This document shows positions 50,762 through 59,319 of a stretch of DNA of 64,000 bases, in pieces. Both the position numbers and the translations under genes were made by a program. The notes beneath the pieces are model-generated. The model was given only the letters and a program-made list of their open reading frames with translations, made no database searches and was not told the origin of the DNA. Position 1 is the first letter of the stretch; each line of letters begins with the position of its first letter. Source of the stretch: a bacterium (GTDB taxonomy: Bacteria > Chloroflexota > Dehalococcoidia > Tepidiformales > Tepidiformaceae); NCBI GenBank assembly GCA_003577245.1, contig QEVS01000008.1:1-64000 (forward strand). The letters are read 5' to 3'.

Positions 50762-51625
50762 ATGCCCAGAGCACGACTCTTGAAGCCCGGTTTCTTCACC
50801 AATTCGGGCCTTGGCCGGCTGTCCATGGGTGCTCGACTGGTGTTTCAAGGGTTGTGGTGCGTCGCCGACCGCGAAGGACGGCTCGCGGACGACCCGGCAC
50901 GCCTTAAGGTCGAAATCCTTCCCTACGACAGGGTCAACGTCGACCGGCTGCTGGACGACCTCCACGAGGCCGGCTTCATCGTTCGCTACGAATCTGGCGG
51001 AGGGCGCTACATCCAGGTTGTGAACTTCGCCAAGCACCAGTCTCCCCACATGCGAGAACCGGCGAGCACGATACCGGCACTGGGCCAGCACCGGGCCAGC
51101 ACCGGGCCGGTACCGGTCGAGCACCGGGCCAGCATCGCCGATCCAGATCCAGGTCCAGATCCAGATCCAGATCCAGTAGCAGATCCAGATCCGGTGGCGG
51201 TGGCAGATCCCGGGTCTCCTGCGGAGGACCCGGCGCCGCTGCTGCTGCGGCACTGGGAGCGGTCGACCGGGACGACCGTGACGCCGGCGCTGGCCGACTG
51301 GCTCGACAGCGAGCTCGGCCGAGACACGCCGGCGGAGTGGCTGCGCGATGCCATCACCGAGACCGGCGCCAACGGCAGCAAGGCCTGGAAGTACACGAAG
51401 GCGATCATCGAGCGCTGGAGGCTCCATGGACGTGAACCTCGCGGAGGACCCGATCGGCGCCGAAAGGCCGCCGGAGCAACAACGGGGCGGGGACCCGAAG
51501 AGCCTTGCCGGGTTACTGGGCAACCTCACGACTGGCCCAGGCTCCCCGGCTGGTGCGAGCGTTGCACCGCCCAGGAGCCAATCACCGAAGAATCCCTCCG
51601 CCGCCGCGGGATGCTCGTGGAATGA
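50762..51625 (+). CDS. Phage replication initiator with DnaD-like C-terminal domain
   Basis: 287 residues. The N-terminal part is a winged-helix initiator (LGRLSMGARLVFQGLWCVADREGRLADDPARLK, YIQVVNFAKHQ). A linker of Asp-Pro repeats (residues about 127-146) separates it from a DnaD-like domain (WERSTGTTVTPALADWL, WKYTKAIIERW). It would recruit the DnaC-type loader encoded next. Confidence 0.72.
   Translation: MPRARLLKPGFFTNSGLGRLSMGARLVFQGLWCVADREGRLADDPARLKVEILPYDRVNVDRLLDDLHEAGFIVRYESGGGRYIQVVNFAKHQSPHMREPASTIPALGQHRASTGPVPVEHRASIADPDPGPDPDPDPVADPDPVAVADPGSPAEDPAPLLLRHWERSTGTTVTPALADWLDSELGRDTPAEWLRDAITETGANGSKAWKYTKAIIERWRLHGREPRGGPDRRRKAAGATTGRGPEEPCRVTGQPHDWPRLPGWCERCTAQEPITEESLRRRGMLVE
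51140..51191 (+). repeat. GATCCA hexamer tract coding for Asp-Pro repeats
   Basis: Tandem GATCCA/GGTCCA units, interrupted once by GTAGCA, encode the DPDPGPDPDPDPVADPDP linker of the replication initiator. Hexamer change keeps the frame, so linker length can vary by slippage. Confidence 0.7.
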
Positions 51626-52370
51626 CGACGCCAGCTGTCCCCGCTGCGAGCGCGCCCTGCCGTTTGACGATTTCGGCCGGCCGGTCATGCACGAGTGCTG
51701 CACCTGTGATGACTCCCACTTCGTGCGGTTCGCCCGGCGCCGGGGCGAGGACGGGTTCGGGCGCGCTCACCCCTGCCTGGCCTGTGCTGGCAGCCCAGCT
51801 CTCGCCGAGTCGCCAGAACGGGTTGCGCAGCGGATGCGCATCCCCGCGAAGTTCCGAGAGGCGCGGATCTCCACCTGGCTCCCTGACAACGGCCGGCCCC
51901 GCCTGGCGGCTCAGACCTACGTCGTCTGCTGGCCGCCGGAGAAGCCGTTGCTCCTCCTTTCCGGGACGAAGGGCGTGGGCAAGACGCACCTCGCCTGCGG
52001 CATCCTTCACGAGGTCTTCGAGCGCCATGGGCAGCGCGGGCAGTTCTGGCCGGTGGTCGACCTGCTCGACCGCTACCGCGCTACCTACGACGAGGATCGC
52101 GCCACCGAGACGGTGGAGGCGGTCGACGCCCAGCTCCGCCAGCTCGCCGTGCTCATCCTGGACGACTTCGGCGCCCACAAGTCGAGCGAGTGGGCGGAGG
52201 AGCGGCTCTTTCGCCTCATCGACGAACGCTACCGTGACCTGCGGCCGCTCGTGGTCACGACCAACGCCGGCCTCCTGGAGCTGCCCGACCGGGTCAAGAG
52301 CCGCCTCTCCGACGGCTCCTGCAGCACCCTCGTCCAGGTTTCCGGCCCCGACCGCCGGACGGGCGCCTGA
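51426..52370 (+). CDS. DnaC/IstB-type helicase-loader ATPase
   Basis: 314 residues. An N-terminal zinc-binding region (CPRCERALP, CCTCDD, CLAC) precedes the AAA+ core: Walker A GTKGVGKTH, Walker B LAVLILDDFG and sensor region LVVTTNAG. Loads the replicative helicase on phage DNA. The only in-frame start before the zinc region is the ATG at 51426 (GGAGG 4 bases ahead), which makes a 200-base out-of-frame overlap with the initiator gene. Confidence 0.82.
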   Translation: MDVNLAEDPIGAERPPEQQRGGDPKSLAGLLGNLTTGPGSPAGASVAPPRSQSPKNPSAAAGCSWNDDASCPRCERALPFDDFGRPVMHECCTCDDSHFVRFARRRGEDGFGRAHPCLACAGSPALAESPERVAQRMRIPAKFREARISTWLPDNGRPRLAAQTYVVCWPPEKPLLLLSGTKGVGKTHLACGILHEVFERHGQRGQFWPVVDLLDRYRATYDEDRATETVEAVDAQLRQLAVLILDDFGAHKSSEWAEERLFRLIDERYRDLRPLVVTTNAGLLELPDRVKSRLSDGSCSTLVQVSGPDRRTGA

Positions 52371-52399
52371 CCGCTCGCCGCACACGAAAGGAGACGACA

Positions 52400-52609
52400 T
52401 TGACGCAGGACCCCTCCAACATGGACCGGCTTCTCCTCACGGTCGCCGAGGCCGGCCAGCTCCTCGGTGTCGGCCGCACCACGGTCTACGCGCTCATCCG
52501 CGCGCGCGAGCTGCCCGTCGTGAAGATCGGCGCCGCCGCCCGCATCCCTGCCCGTGCCGTCCGCGAGTGGGCCGAGCGAGCCGAAGCCGAAGCGTGGGCA
52601 GCCCGTTGA
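52400..52609 (+). CDS. Excisionase-like MerR/HTH_17 protein
   Basis: 69 residues from TTG, with AAAGGAG before it. LLTVAEAGQLLGVGRTTVYALIRARELPVVKIGAAARIPARAVREW is the helix-turn-helix of excisionase-family proteins. Located directly before the integrase, so probably steers excision. Confidence 0.85.
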   Translation: MTQDPSNMDRLLLTVAEAGQLLGVGRTTVYALIRARELPVVKIGAAARIPARAVREWAERAEAEAWAAR

Positions 52610-52699
52610 CGCGTGGACATGGTCCTGTGGTCGCTGGCTGCCGCGGGCTGATTCGAGCTAATGTCGGTTCAGGTTCAAGCGCATGACTAGAGATCATCG

Positions 52700-53836
52700 A
52701 TGAGCAGGCGTGGCAACGGCGAGGGCTCGATCTACCGCGACGGCGATCGCTGGATCGGCGCGCTCTACGTGCGCGACCACCTGGGCAGGACGGTGAAGCG
52801 GAAGTTCACGGGCAGGAGCCGCAAGGAGGTTGCCGCCCGGCTGGCCGCTGCCAAGGAAGCAGCCGACCGGCACCTCCCGGTCGGCGACCCGAAGCTGACC
52901 ACCGGCGCCTTCCTGGACCAGTGGCTGCGAGACTCCGCCGCGCCGGCGCTGCGACCGCGCACACACGAGTCCTACGCGATGATTGTCCGGGTCCACCTGA
53001 AGCCAGCGATCGGCCACATACCGCTGCTCAAGCTCTCGCCCGCGGATGTCCAGGCCTACATGGCCTCCAAGCGGGCCGACGGCCTCTCCGCGCGCACGAC
53101 GCAGTATCACCACTCGGTGCTCCGGCGGGCTCTGCACATCGCCGAGGCCTGGGGCGCGGTGCCTCGGAATGTCGCCCGGCTCGCAACGCCGCCCCGCGTC
53201 GAGCGCGGTGAGGTCTCGCCCTTCACGCCGGAGCAGGCGCGATCCTTCCTCCAGGCCGTCAGGGGGGACCGGCTGGCTGCGCTCTACACGGTCGCAATCG
53301 TGATGGGGCTTCGCCAGGGCGAGCTGCTCGGGCTGCGCTGGGACGATGTCGACTTCGAGCGTACCGCGCTTTCCATCCGTCACACGCTGCAGAAAGTGGG
53401 CGGCGAGTTCCAACTGGCGGAGACGAAGACCGCGAAGAGCCGACGCACGCTGGCCATGCCCGCCCCCGTCGTCGCCGCCCTTCGCTCACACAGGAGCCGC
53501 CAGGCGGAGGAGCGCCTGTGGCTCGGTCCGGCCTGGCAGGGCGAAGCGATGGGGCTCGTGTTCACCGACGAGGCCGGCGACCCGATGTCAGACTCACGGC
53601 TCCGCAAGGCCTTCGCCCGCATCGTGAAGGAGGCCGGGCTCCCGAAGCAGCGCTTCCACGACCTCCGCCACGCGGCGGCCACGTACATGCTCACGCAGGG
53701 AGTGCCGCTGCGGGTGGCGATGGAGGTGCTCGGGCACTCGCAGATCCATGTGACCGCGAACACCTACAGCCACGTCATGCCCGAGCTGAAGCGCGAGGCG
53801 GCCGAGCGCGTGGGCGGGCTGCTGTTCGGGTCGTGA
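52700..53836 (+). CDS. int: Tyrosine integrase
   Basis: 378 residues. An arm-binding start (GEGSIYRDGDRWIGALYVRDHLGR), a core-binding SAM-like domain, and a catalytic domain with Arg in GLRQGELLGLRW near 205, HDLRHAAAT near 320, LGHSQIHVT and the nucleophile Tyr in NTYSHV near 355. All catalytic residues are present. It ends 78 bases from a tRNA-Leu gene, the probable target site. Confidence 0.93.
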   Translation: MSRRGNGEGSIYRDGDRWIGALYVRDHLGRTVKRKFTGRSRKEVAARLAAAKEAADRHLPVGDPKLTTGAFLDQWLRDSAAPALRPRTHESYAMIVRVHLKPAIGHIPLLKLSPADVQAYMASKRADGLSARTTQYHHSVLRRALHIAEAWGAVPRNVARLATPPRVERGEVSPFTPEQARSFLQAVRGDRLAALYTVAIVMGLRQGELLGLRWDDVDFERTALSIRHTLQKVGGEFQLAETKTAKSRRTLAMPAPVVAALRSHRSRQAEERLWLGPAWQGEAMGLVFTDEAGDPMSDSRLRKAFARIVKEAGLPKQRFHDLRHAAATYMLTQGVPLRVAMEVLGHSQIHVTANTYSHVMPELKREAAERVGGLLFGS

Positions 53837-53839
53837 CGC

Positions 53840-53863
53840 AATTGCTCCCACAATTGCTCCCAC
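53840..53863 (+). repeat. Tandem 12-base repeat after the integrase
   Basis: AATTGCTCCCAC occurs twice back to back right after the integrase stop. Short direct repeats here are usual for integrase arm-binding sites in attP/attL. Confidence 0.5.
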
Positions 53864-53914
53864 GCCGGGGCGACCTTCACGGAACGGGGCGACTTATAGT
53901 CAACTCCAAACCTG

Positions 53915-53995
53915 TGCCGGGGGAGGGATTCGAACCCTCATGCCTTGCGGCCGCGGAGTTTAAGTCCGCTGCGTCTGCCGTTCCGCCACCCCGGC
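53915..53995 (-). tRNA. tRNA-Leu (anticodon TAA)
   Basis: 81 bases on the minus strand. The acceptor arm GCCGGGG/CCCCGGC with discriminator A, an anticodon arm GCGGA-CTTAAAC-TCCGC giving TAA, a long variable arm (class II) and the T arm AGGGTTCGAATCCCT are all in place. No encoded CCA. Its 3' end faces the integrase, typical for prophage integration into a tRNA; a second copy of the 3' end at the far side of the prophage was not found. Confidence 0.95.
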
Positions 53996-54033
53996 GCGAA
54001 CCTGGACCTGGCGTAAGACCCGGCCTCCCGGCT

Positions 54034-54198
54034 CAGCCCATTGCCGCTGTGCCCGGCCGACTCGCGCTTGCGCCCCGGCATGACACGACCGCGGGTGTTC
54101 GCCGTGCCATGGACGTGGCCACGCCCCGGTACCTCCGGCGCAACCCGGAGGAGTACGCCTCGAGTGAGCATGAAGGTGGCCGCGGCGTGCCGCAAGCC
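54034..54198 (-). pseudogene. Relic of a second tyrosine integrase, inverted
   Basis: The minus strand reads GLRHAAATFMLTRGVLLRVAPEV, then HVHGTANTRGRVMPGRKRES, which is a decayed copy of the intact integrase's end (DLRHAAATYMLTQGVPLRVAMEV, IHVTANTYSHVMPELKREA). The nucleophile Tyr is replaced. It lies 38 bases beyond the 5' end of tRNA-Leu, in opposite orientation to the intact gene. The rest of 54199-54365 shows nothing. Confidence 0.78.
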
Positions 54199-54365
54199 GC
54201 TCTGCGGGTGCGTTCCGCGAGCCATCCCGGCAGCCGCGCTACGGGAAGCAGGAACTGGCGCCACATCGTCCAGTTGTTCTGCCGGGGCTCGACTGGTTCG
54301 CCTCGTAGTATTGTGGCCGTACAAGGCGCCCGGGATTGCCCGCCCGAGCTCGAGGTGCCCGGCCA

Positions 54366-55124
54366 TCAGGCGAAGTACATGGCCAGCGGGCGTCCATCGA
54401 CTTCGTGCACGGGGACATCGATGCCAAAGACCGCCTTGATGGTCTCCGGGGTGACGATCTCCCGGGGAGCACCGTCGGCTACTATCCGCCCGTCCTTCAT
54501 CGCCACGATCCGGTCGGCGTGGCAGGCAGCGAAATTGATGTCGTGAATCACAACGATGATCGTCTTTCCCAGGTCCTGCGCCATCTGCCTTATCAGGCCC
54601 ATCGTCTGCGCCGAATGGCGCATGTCGAGGTTGTTCAGGGGCTCATCGAGGAGCATGTAGCCGGTGTCCTGGCAGAGCACCATTGCGATGAAGGCCAGCT
54701 GTCTCTGCCCTCCCGAAAGCCTGTCGAGTGGCCTGTCCGCGTACGGCTCGAGCTGCAGGTACTCTATGGCGCGGTTCACGTGCGCTACGTCTTCGCGAGT
54801 GAGCCGGCCTCCTGAATGCGGGAAACGGCCGAATTCCACGAGTTCGCGGACGGTGATCCTGACTGCAACCTGGTTCTCCTGGCGCAGAATCGAAAGGCGG
54901 CGCGCCAGGGTGGCGCCGGGTGTCGCCGCTACGTCGAGTCCATCAACCCGTACGGTGCCCGCATCCGGCCGGAGGATTCGGCCAATGATGGAGAGAAGGG
55001 TCGACTTTCCGGCGCCGTTCGCCCCCACCAGCGCGGTCACACCGCCCACCGGGATGGAGAGCGACACGCCATCGACTACTGTTGTTGTGCCGTATCGCCT
55101 GGTGACGTTTTCGATTTCGATCAA
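54366..55124 (-). CDS. Iron-siderophore ABC transporter ATPase (YclP/FecE type)
   Basis: 252 residues. Walker A GANGAGKST, signature LSGGQRQLAFIA, Walker B YMLLDEPLNNLD and switch His in IIVVIHDINFA. Powers the two permeases upstream. TTG start, overlapping the permease stop by 4 bases, with GGGAGG ahead. Confidence 0.92.
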   Translation of the reverse strand: MIEIENVTRRYGTTTVVDGVSLSIPVGGVTALVGANGAGKSTLLSIIGRILRPDAGTVRVDGLDVAATPGATLARRLSILRQENQVAVRITVRELVEFGRFPHSGGRLTREDVAHVNRAIEYLQLEPYADRPLDRLSGGQRQLAFIAMVLCQDTGYMLLDEPLNNLDMRHSAQTMGLIRQMAQDLGKTIIVVIHDINFAACHADRIVAMKDGRIVADGAPREIVTPETIKAVFGIDVPVHEVDGRPLAMYFA

Positions 55125-56107
55125 CGGTTGGCCTCCCGGTAGAGGAGGAAGATGAAGTAGATGCCCCCGGCGAAGCTGATGATGATGCTGAGCCTTGTCT
55201 GGAAGTTGAGGAACTCCTGCAACACGAACTGACCTCCGATGAGCGCCACCATCCCGAGCAATCCGGCCACCGGTACCGTGTAGCGATGCCTGAACGTTCC
55301 GGTTAGCTGGTAAGAGAGGTTTGCCACCAGCAGGCCCAGGAAGGCCACGGGCCCAACCAGCGCGGTGGATACCGAAACCAGGATGGCCACGATAAGGAGT
55401 GCGCGCGAGACCAGCCGCTCATGGTCGACGCCGAGGTTCGTGGCCTGTTCGCGACCGAGCGCGACAACGTCGAGGCGGCCGAACAGCGGCCACGAAAGGG
55501 CCGTCACGAGCGCGACACAGACTGCCGAGATGACCAGCAGGTCCTGGTTTACCGTGCTGAAGTTCGCGAAAAGGCGGTCCTGGAGCCGCGTGAACTCATT
55601 CGGATCGATCATCCGCATGACCAGCTCCGTCAGGCTCGTGAACATGGTCCCGAGGATGACGCCGACGAGGACGAGCACGTAGACGTCACGCTCGCCGCGG
55701 CCAATGAGCCAGCGGTAGAGCAGGGCCGCAAAGCCGAGCATCGCCAGCACCTCGAAACCGAACCGCAAGCGCACATCGATCTGCAGGAAGGCGGCCGTCC
55801 CGAGGAAGTAGGCTGCCAGCGTCTGGATCAGCACATAGAGCGAATCGAATCCCATTAGGCTCGGGGTGAGGATCCGGTTGTGGGTTGCGGTATGGAACAG
55901 CACCGATGAGTAGGCGACCGCGAAGCCCACAAGCGCCATCCCAAGGACCTTCCGCCCTCGGAGCTCGAGTGCGTAATCGAGAGAGCCCTTCAGGTCGTAG
56001 GTCATGAACATGGCGATCGCCACCGCCAGCAAGAGCGTGAGGCAGGCCACCGCCGTGCGTGCCCGCCGCGGGCGAAAGCCCGTGCCTGCCGGGCCCCCGA
56101 ACACCAT
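55121..56107 (-). CDS. Iron-siderophore ABC transporter permease (YclO/FecC-D type)
   Basis: About 328 residues from the ATG at 56107, with some nine to ten helices and FecCD features (VVALGREQATNLGVDHERLVSRALLI, GPVAFLGLLVANLSYQLTGTFRHR). An earlier in-frame start would overlap the upstream permease gene and is less likely. Confidence 0.9.
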   Translation of the reverse strand: MVFGGPAGTGFRPRRARTAVACLTLLLAVAIAMFMTYDLKGSLDYALELRGRKVLGMALVGFAVAYSSVLFHTATHNRILTPSLMGFDSLYVLIQTLAAYFLGTAAFLQIDVRLRFGFEVLAMLGFAALLYRWLIGRGERDVYVLVLVGVILGTMFTSLTELVMRMIDPNEFTRLQDRLFANFSTVNQDLLVISAVCVALVTALSWPLFGRLDVVALGREQATNLGVDHERLVSRALLIVAILVSVSTALVGPVAFLGLLVANLSYQLTGTFRHRYTVPVAGLLGMVALIGGQFVLQEFLNFQTRLSIIISFAGGIYFIFLLYREANR

Positions 56108-56117
56108 CGCGCCCGTT

Positions 56118-57179
56118 TCAGCTGCCAAAGGACCGGCTCCGGAGGACCAGGAAGATGAACACAACGCCGCCGCCGACCCCGACGATCGACCCCACCGGGA
56201 CTTCGTACGGGTAGCGAATGGTGCGGCTGAGGATGTCGCACACCAGCACGAAAAGCGCGCCGCTAATGGCGGTTGCCGGTAAGACGCGGCGAACGTTGTC
56301 GCCCATCGTCATGGTCACCACGTTGGGAACCACCAGGCCAAGGAAGGGGATAGAGCCCACTACCACAACAACCACGGCTGAAACGAGGGAAACCAGGCAG
56401 AGACCCCCGTAGAGCACCCGCTCGTAGTGAACCCCCAGGTTCACCGCGAAGTCGCGGCCCATGCCCACGAGCGTGAAGCGGTTTGCAAAGAGGTACGTCA
56501 CCCCGGTGAGCCCGCCGACCAGGTAAAGGAGTTCGTAACGGCCCCGCAAAGTCCCCGAAAAGTCGCCATTGATCCAGGCATTCAGCGACTGCAAGAGGTC
56601 GTACTTGAAGGCGAGGAAGGTGGCGGCCGCCTGGACCACTCCCCCAAACATGATGCCCACCAGTGGCACCACGATGATATCGGTGTGCTTCATGCGCTGG
56701 ACAAGGGCCAGGAAAAGCAGCGTCCCTGCCATCGCAAACAGCACTGCTATCGACATCTTCAGGAAGATCGAGGCCGAACCGAACCAGATGGTCGCGACAA
56801 CGAGGCCAAGGCTCGCGGAACTGACAGTCCCGGCGGTTGACGGAGCCACAAAGCGGTTGCGCACCAGCGTCTGCATCACCAGTCCCGCCACGCTCATTGC
56901 CGAGCCGGCGAGGAGGATGGCTGCCAGGCGGGGCACACGGCTCTCAATGAATACGCGTGTCTGGTGGTCGCTGTTGTCCAGTCGCAGCACATCCAACGGG
57001 GTCACGTTGCTCACGCCGATGAAGAGCGAGCAGAAAGCCGTGACCACCAGGAGCGCGAGGGCAGCCCCGGCCAGGGTGCGGCCCTCCAGTTTCCGCGCCC
57101 AGCCGGTCAGCTTCGAGGCTGTTGGCCAGCCGCCGCGGAGCCCTTGCCTGGCCTCAGCCACCATAGCGTCCGCGGTCAC
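56118..57179 (-). CDS. Iron-siderophore ABC transporter permease (YclN/FecC-D type)
   Basis: 353 residues, about nine helices. RVPRLAAILLAGSAMSVAGLVMQTLVRNRFVAPSTAG is the FecCD signature; VVGSIPFLGLVVPNVV is the coupling region. Forms a heterodimer with the next permease. It begins directly after the binding-protein stop. Confidence 0.92.
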   Translation of the reverse strand: MTADAMVAEARQGLRGGWPTASKLTGWARKLEGRTLAGAALALLVVTAFCSLFIGVSNVTPLDVLRLDNSDHQTRVFIESRVPRLAAILLAGSAMSVAGLVMQTLVRNRFVAPSTAGTVSSASLGLVVATIWFGSASIFLKMSIAVLFAMAGTLLFLALVQRMKHTDIIVVPLVGIMFGGVVQAAATFLAFKYDLLQSLNAWINGDFSGTLRGRYELLYLVGGLTGVTYLFANRFTLVGMGRDFAVNLGVHYERVLYGGLCLVSLVSAVVVVVVGSIPFLGLVVPNVVTMTMGDNVRRVLPATAISGALFVLVCDILSRTIRYPYEVPVGSIVGVGGGVVFIFLVLRSRSFGS

Positions 57180-58184
57180 TCACGGCGTCGAACTGAGCCC
57201 CGAACGCGCGTCCGCGACGATCTGGAACATGCCGGGCAGAGAGTTCGAAACGATGTACCAGGCAAAGCCATCGGTATACACCACGCGGCCGTTCTGCCAC
57301 GCCGGGATCTGCTTGACGAGGGCGTTGTCCAGCACCTTCTTTGCAGCCTCGCCTTCCTGGCCGATTGTCGACGCCCGGTCTACAACAAAGAGGACGTCGG
57401 GCCGGGCTTTCAGAATGAACTCGAAAGAGATCACGTCTCCGTGCGTTGCATCGCGCTTGAGGCTCTCGTCAGCCGGGGAGTAGCCCAGCAGGTCATGCAC
57501 GAGGCCGAAGCGAGAGCCCGGGCCGTAGGCTGAGACTTCGGCGCCGTTTGTCATCACAACGAGGGCCGAGCCAGAGCCTGGCGCCTTCGCGGAAACGGCG
57601 GCGATCTCCTTGTCCAGCTTCTCCAGCTCCTGGGCTACCTTCTCTTCGACACCGAAGATCTTGCCCAGCACCTCGTGCCGGTGCCGGAAGCTCTCGAAGT
57701 AGTTGGCGGCGTCAATCGTCAGGTCGATCGTCGGGGCGATTTTCTTCATTTCGGGGTAGGTTGCCGAGGACCGGCCGGCCACAATGATGAGGTCTGGTTC
57801 GAGTGCGTTCACGGCCTCGTAATCCGGTTCAAAGGCCGTGCCAACGGGCTTCAGGCTCTTATCCGTTACAGCGGCCTTGAACTCCTCCGGGATTGGCGTG
57901 GCCACGCCGCCGAGTGCATCCACCTTCACACCCAGGGTATGGAGCGAAAGAAACACACCAAGATCGAACACCACGACGGTCCCTGGCTTCACGGGAACGG
58001 TGCTGGTTCCGGCGAAGTGCGTGACCTCGACTTCCGATGGCCCGCTGCTCGTGGGCGACGCCCCGGCAGTGGCGCCGGCGTCGCTGCTGGTGTCGTCGCT
58101 GCCACAGGCGGCCATGGCCACGACTCCCACGATGGCAAGCGCCACCAGGAACCACCGCCGCCGGGAAAGAAGGGAATCAGTCAA
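57180..58184 (-). CDS. Iron-siderophore ABC transporter binding lipoprotein (YclQ/FhuD type)
   Basis: 334 residues. The leader RRRWFLVALAIVGVVAMAAC ends in a lipobox. The class III binding fold shows VVVFDLGVFLSLHTLGV, YEAVNALEPDLIIVAGR and FEFILKARPDVLFVVDR. The start is TTG 58184, with AGGAGGAACGAG ahead; longer readings lack a ribosome site. Captures ferric siderophore outside the cell. First gene of the four-gene importer, divergent from the reductase gene, sharing the palindromic control region. Confidence 0.9.
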   Translation of the reverse strand: MTDSLLSRRRWFLVALAIVGVVAMAACGSDDTSSDAGATAGASPTSSGPSEVEVTHFAGTSTVPVKPGTVVVFDLGVFLSLHTLGVKVDALGGVATPIPEEFKAAVTDKSLKPVGTAFEPDYEAVNALEPDLIIVAGRSSATYPEMKKIAPTIDLTIDAANYFESFRHRHEVLGKIFGVEEKVAQELEKLDKEIAAVSAKAPGSGSALVVMTNGAEVSAYGPGSRFGLVHDLLGYSPADESLKRDATHGDVISFEFILKARPDVLFVVDRASTIGQEGEAAKKVLDNALVKQIPAWQNGRVVYTDGFAWYIVSNSLPGMFQIVADARSGLSSTP

Positions 58185-58268
58185 CTCGTTCCTCCTAGAC
58201 AGGCAAAGCCAGCTTGAGATAGCTGGAGCTGTCTCACGCGAGGACAAAGTATGTACTATGTCTGAGTA

Positions 58269-58308
58269 TTAGGCAATCCTAAGTTTTTAACTTAGGCTAT
58301 GATAAGTT
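58269..58308. promoter_or_regulatory. Nested inverted repeats, probable iron/metal-repressor box
   Basis: TTAGGCAATCCTAA (58269-58282) and CCTAAGTTTTTAACTTAGG (58278-58296) are perfect palindromes that overlap, and AACTTA/TAAGTT (58289-58308) adds a third. TTAGG/CCTAA half-sites resemble DtxR/IdeR-type boxes. Lying between the siderophore importer and siderophore-interacting protein, it probably represses both in iron plenty. Confidence 0.65.
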
Positions 58309-58353
58309 ACGCGGCCGTTGGAACAGCCGGCCAGCCACCCTCAAGGAACCAGC

Positions 58354-59190
58354 ATGACCCCGCCTCACCCGCCTGGCGCTCCATCCAACCTGCCCCCGCG
58401 GCGCCGCGTTTCCGTTCATGCCATTGAACGGGCGACACCAAGGGTCGTCTGCCTTCGCCTGCGTGGCGTTGAACTTTCGGGGTTCGGGATCGAGGCGCCC
58501 GGCGTCCACATCAAGCTCATCCTTCCACCACCCGGCGTGGCAAGGACGCCGGTCCCCTTGCGATACGAAGGGCGCCGGGCCATCTTCGAAGACGGCGTTG
58601 CGCCGCCTTTTCTCCGCACCTACACGCCCTCGCGCTTTGATGCCGCCCGGCTCGAGCTCGAAGTGGAGATGCTCATCCACGGGGACGGGCAGGCCTCAAA
58701 CTGGGTGCAGAACGCGAAGGTGGGAGACGAAATCATGGTGGCCGGACCACGCGGCGGCTGGGACGTCCCCAGGGATGGGGACTGGTACCTTGTCGCCGCC
58801 GATGACACGGCAATCCCGGCCGCACGCCAGGTGCTCGGGGCTCTCCCTCCGAAGCCGCGGTTCATCTTCTTCGAAGTTGTTAATGAATTGGAGCAGCGCC
58901 CAACCGGTGCGTCTCCCTGGCCCGTTTCGTGGCTCTTCCGTGGCCACGATGCGAGCCTTGCCGGGCGGCTCCTCGAAGGGCACATTCGCGGACTCACCCT
59001 TCCCGGCGGCCGGGGCTACGTGTGGATTGCCTGTGAGGCCGGGGCCGTGCGCCGCATCCGCAAACACCTCATCGAGGACCGCTGGCTCGATGCCGGCCAG
59101 CTGGTCACGCGCGGGTACTGGAAGCTTGGGGTGGCAGACCACCCCGACGGCGACTATGGCCAGGACGGCCTCGACCATCACGGCCCCTGA
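58354..59190 (+). CDS. Siderophore-interacting protein (FAD-dependent ferric-siderophore reductase)
   Basis: 278 residues. FLRTYTPSRFDAARLELEVEMLIHG is the FAD-binding RxYxxR-type motif of the ViuB/SIP family, and SNWVQNAKVGDEIMVAGPRGG plus WYLVAADDTAIPAARQVL complete the domain; the C-terminal part is the NAD(P)H-binding SIP domain. It releases iron in the cytoplasm from siderophore brought in by the divergent importer. ATG 58354 has AAGGA ahead. Confidence 0.9.
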   Translation: MTPPHPPGAPSNLPPRRRVSVHAIERATPRVVCLRLRGVELSGFGIEAPGVHIKLILPPPGVARTPVPLRYEGRRAIFEDGVAPPFLRTYTPSRFDAARLELEVEMLIHGDGQASNWVQNAKVGDEIMVAGPRGGWDVPRDGDWYLVAADDTAIPAARQVLGALPPKPRFIFFEVVNELEQRPTGASPWPVSWLFRGHDASLAGRLLEGHIRGLTLPGGRGYVWIACEAGAVRRIRKHLIEDRWLDAGQLVTRGYWKLGVADHPDGDYGQDGLDHHGP

Positions 59191-59262
59191 CGGCGCCAGG
59201 GCGGGTGAGGCGCGCTCCCGCACATTCCCGCGAGCCCTGGGCTGTTCGGCCTGTTCCGCTCC

Positions 59263-59282
59263 GGGAACGGGCGCCCGTTCCC
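59263..59282. terminator. Palindrome between convergent genes
   Basis: GGGAACGGGCGCCCGTTCCC is a perfect 20-base palindrome followed by a run of C. It lies between the converging reductase and enoyl-CoA hydratase genes, a good place for a bidirectional terminator, although there is no T run. Confidence 0.4.
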
Positions 59283-59319
59283 CCCCCCCAGGGCGCCTTT
59301 GCTTCGCCCGGCCGGCGCG

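Noticed and set aside
53864..53995. Search for a second copy of the tRNA-Leu 3' end as the other prophage border
   Set aside because: Scanning 15-20 kb by eye found no matching segment, so the left attachment site is not assigned.
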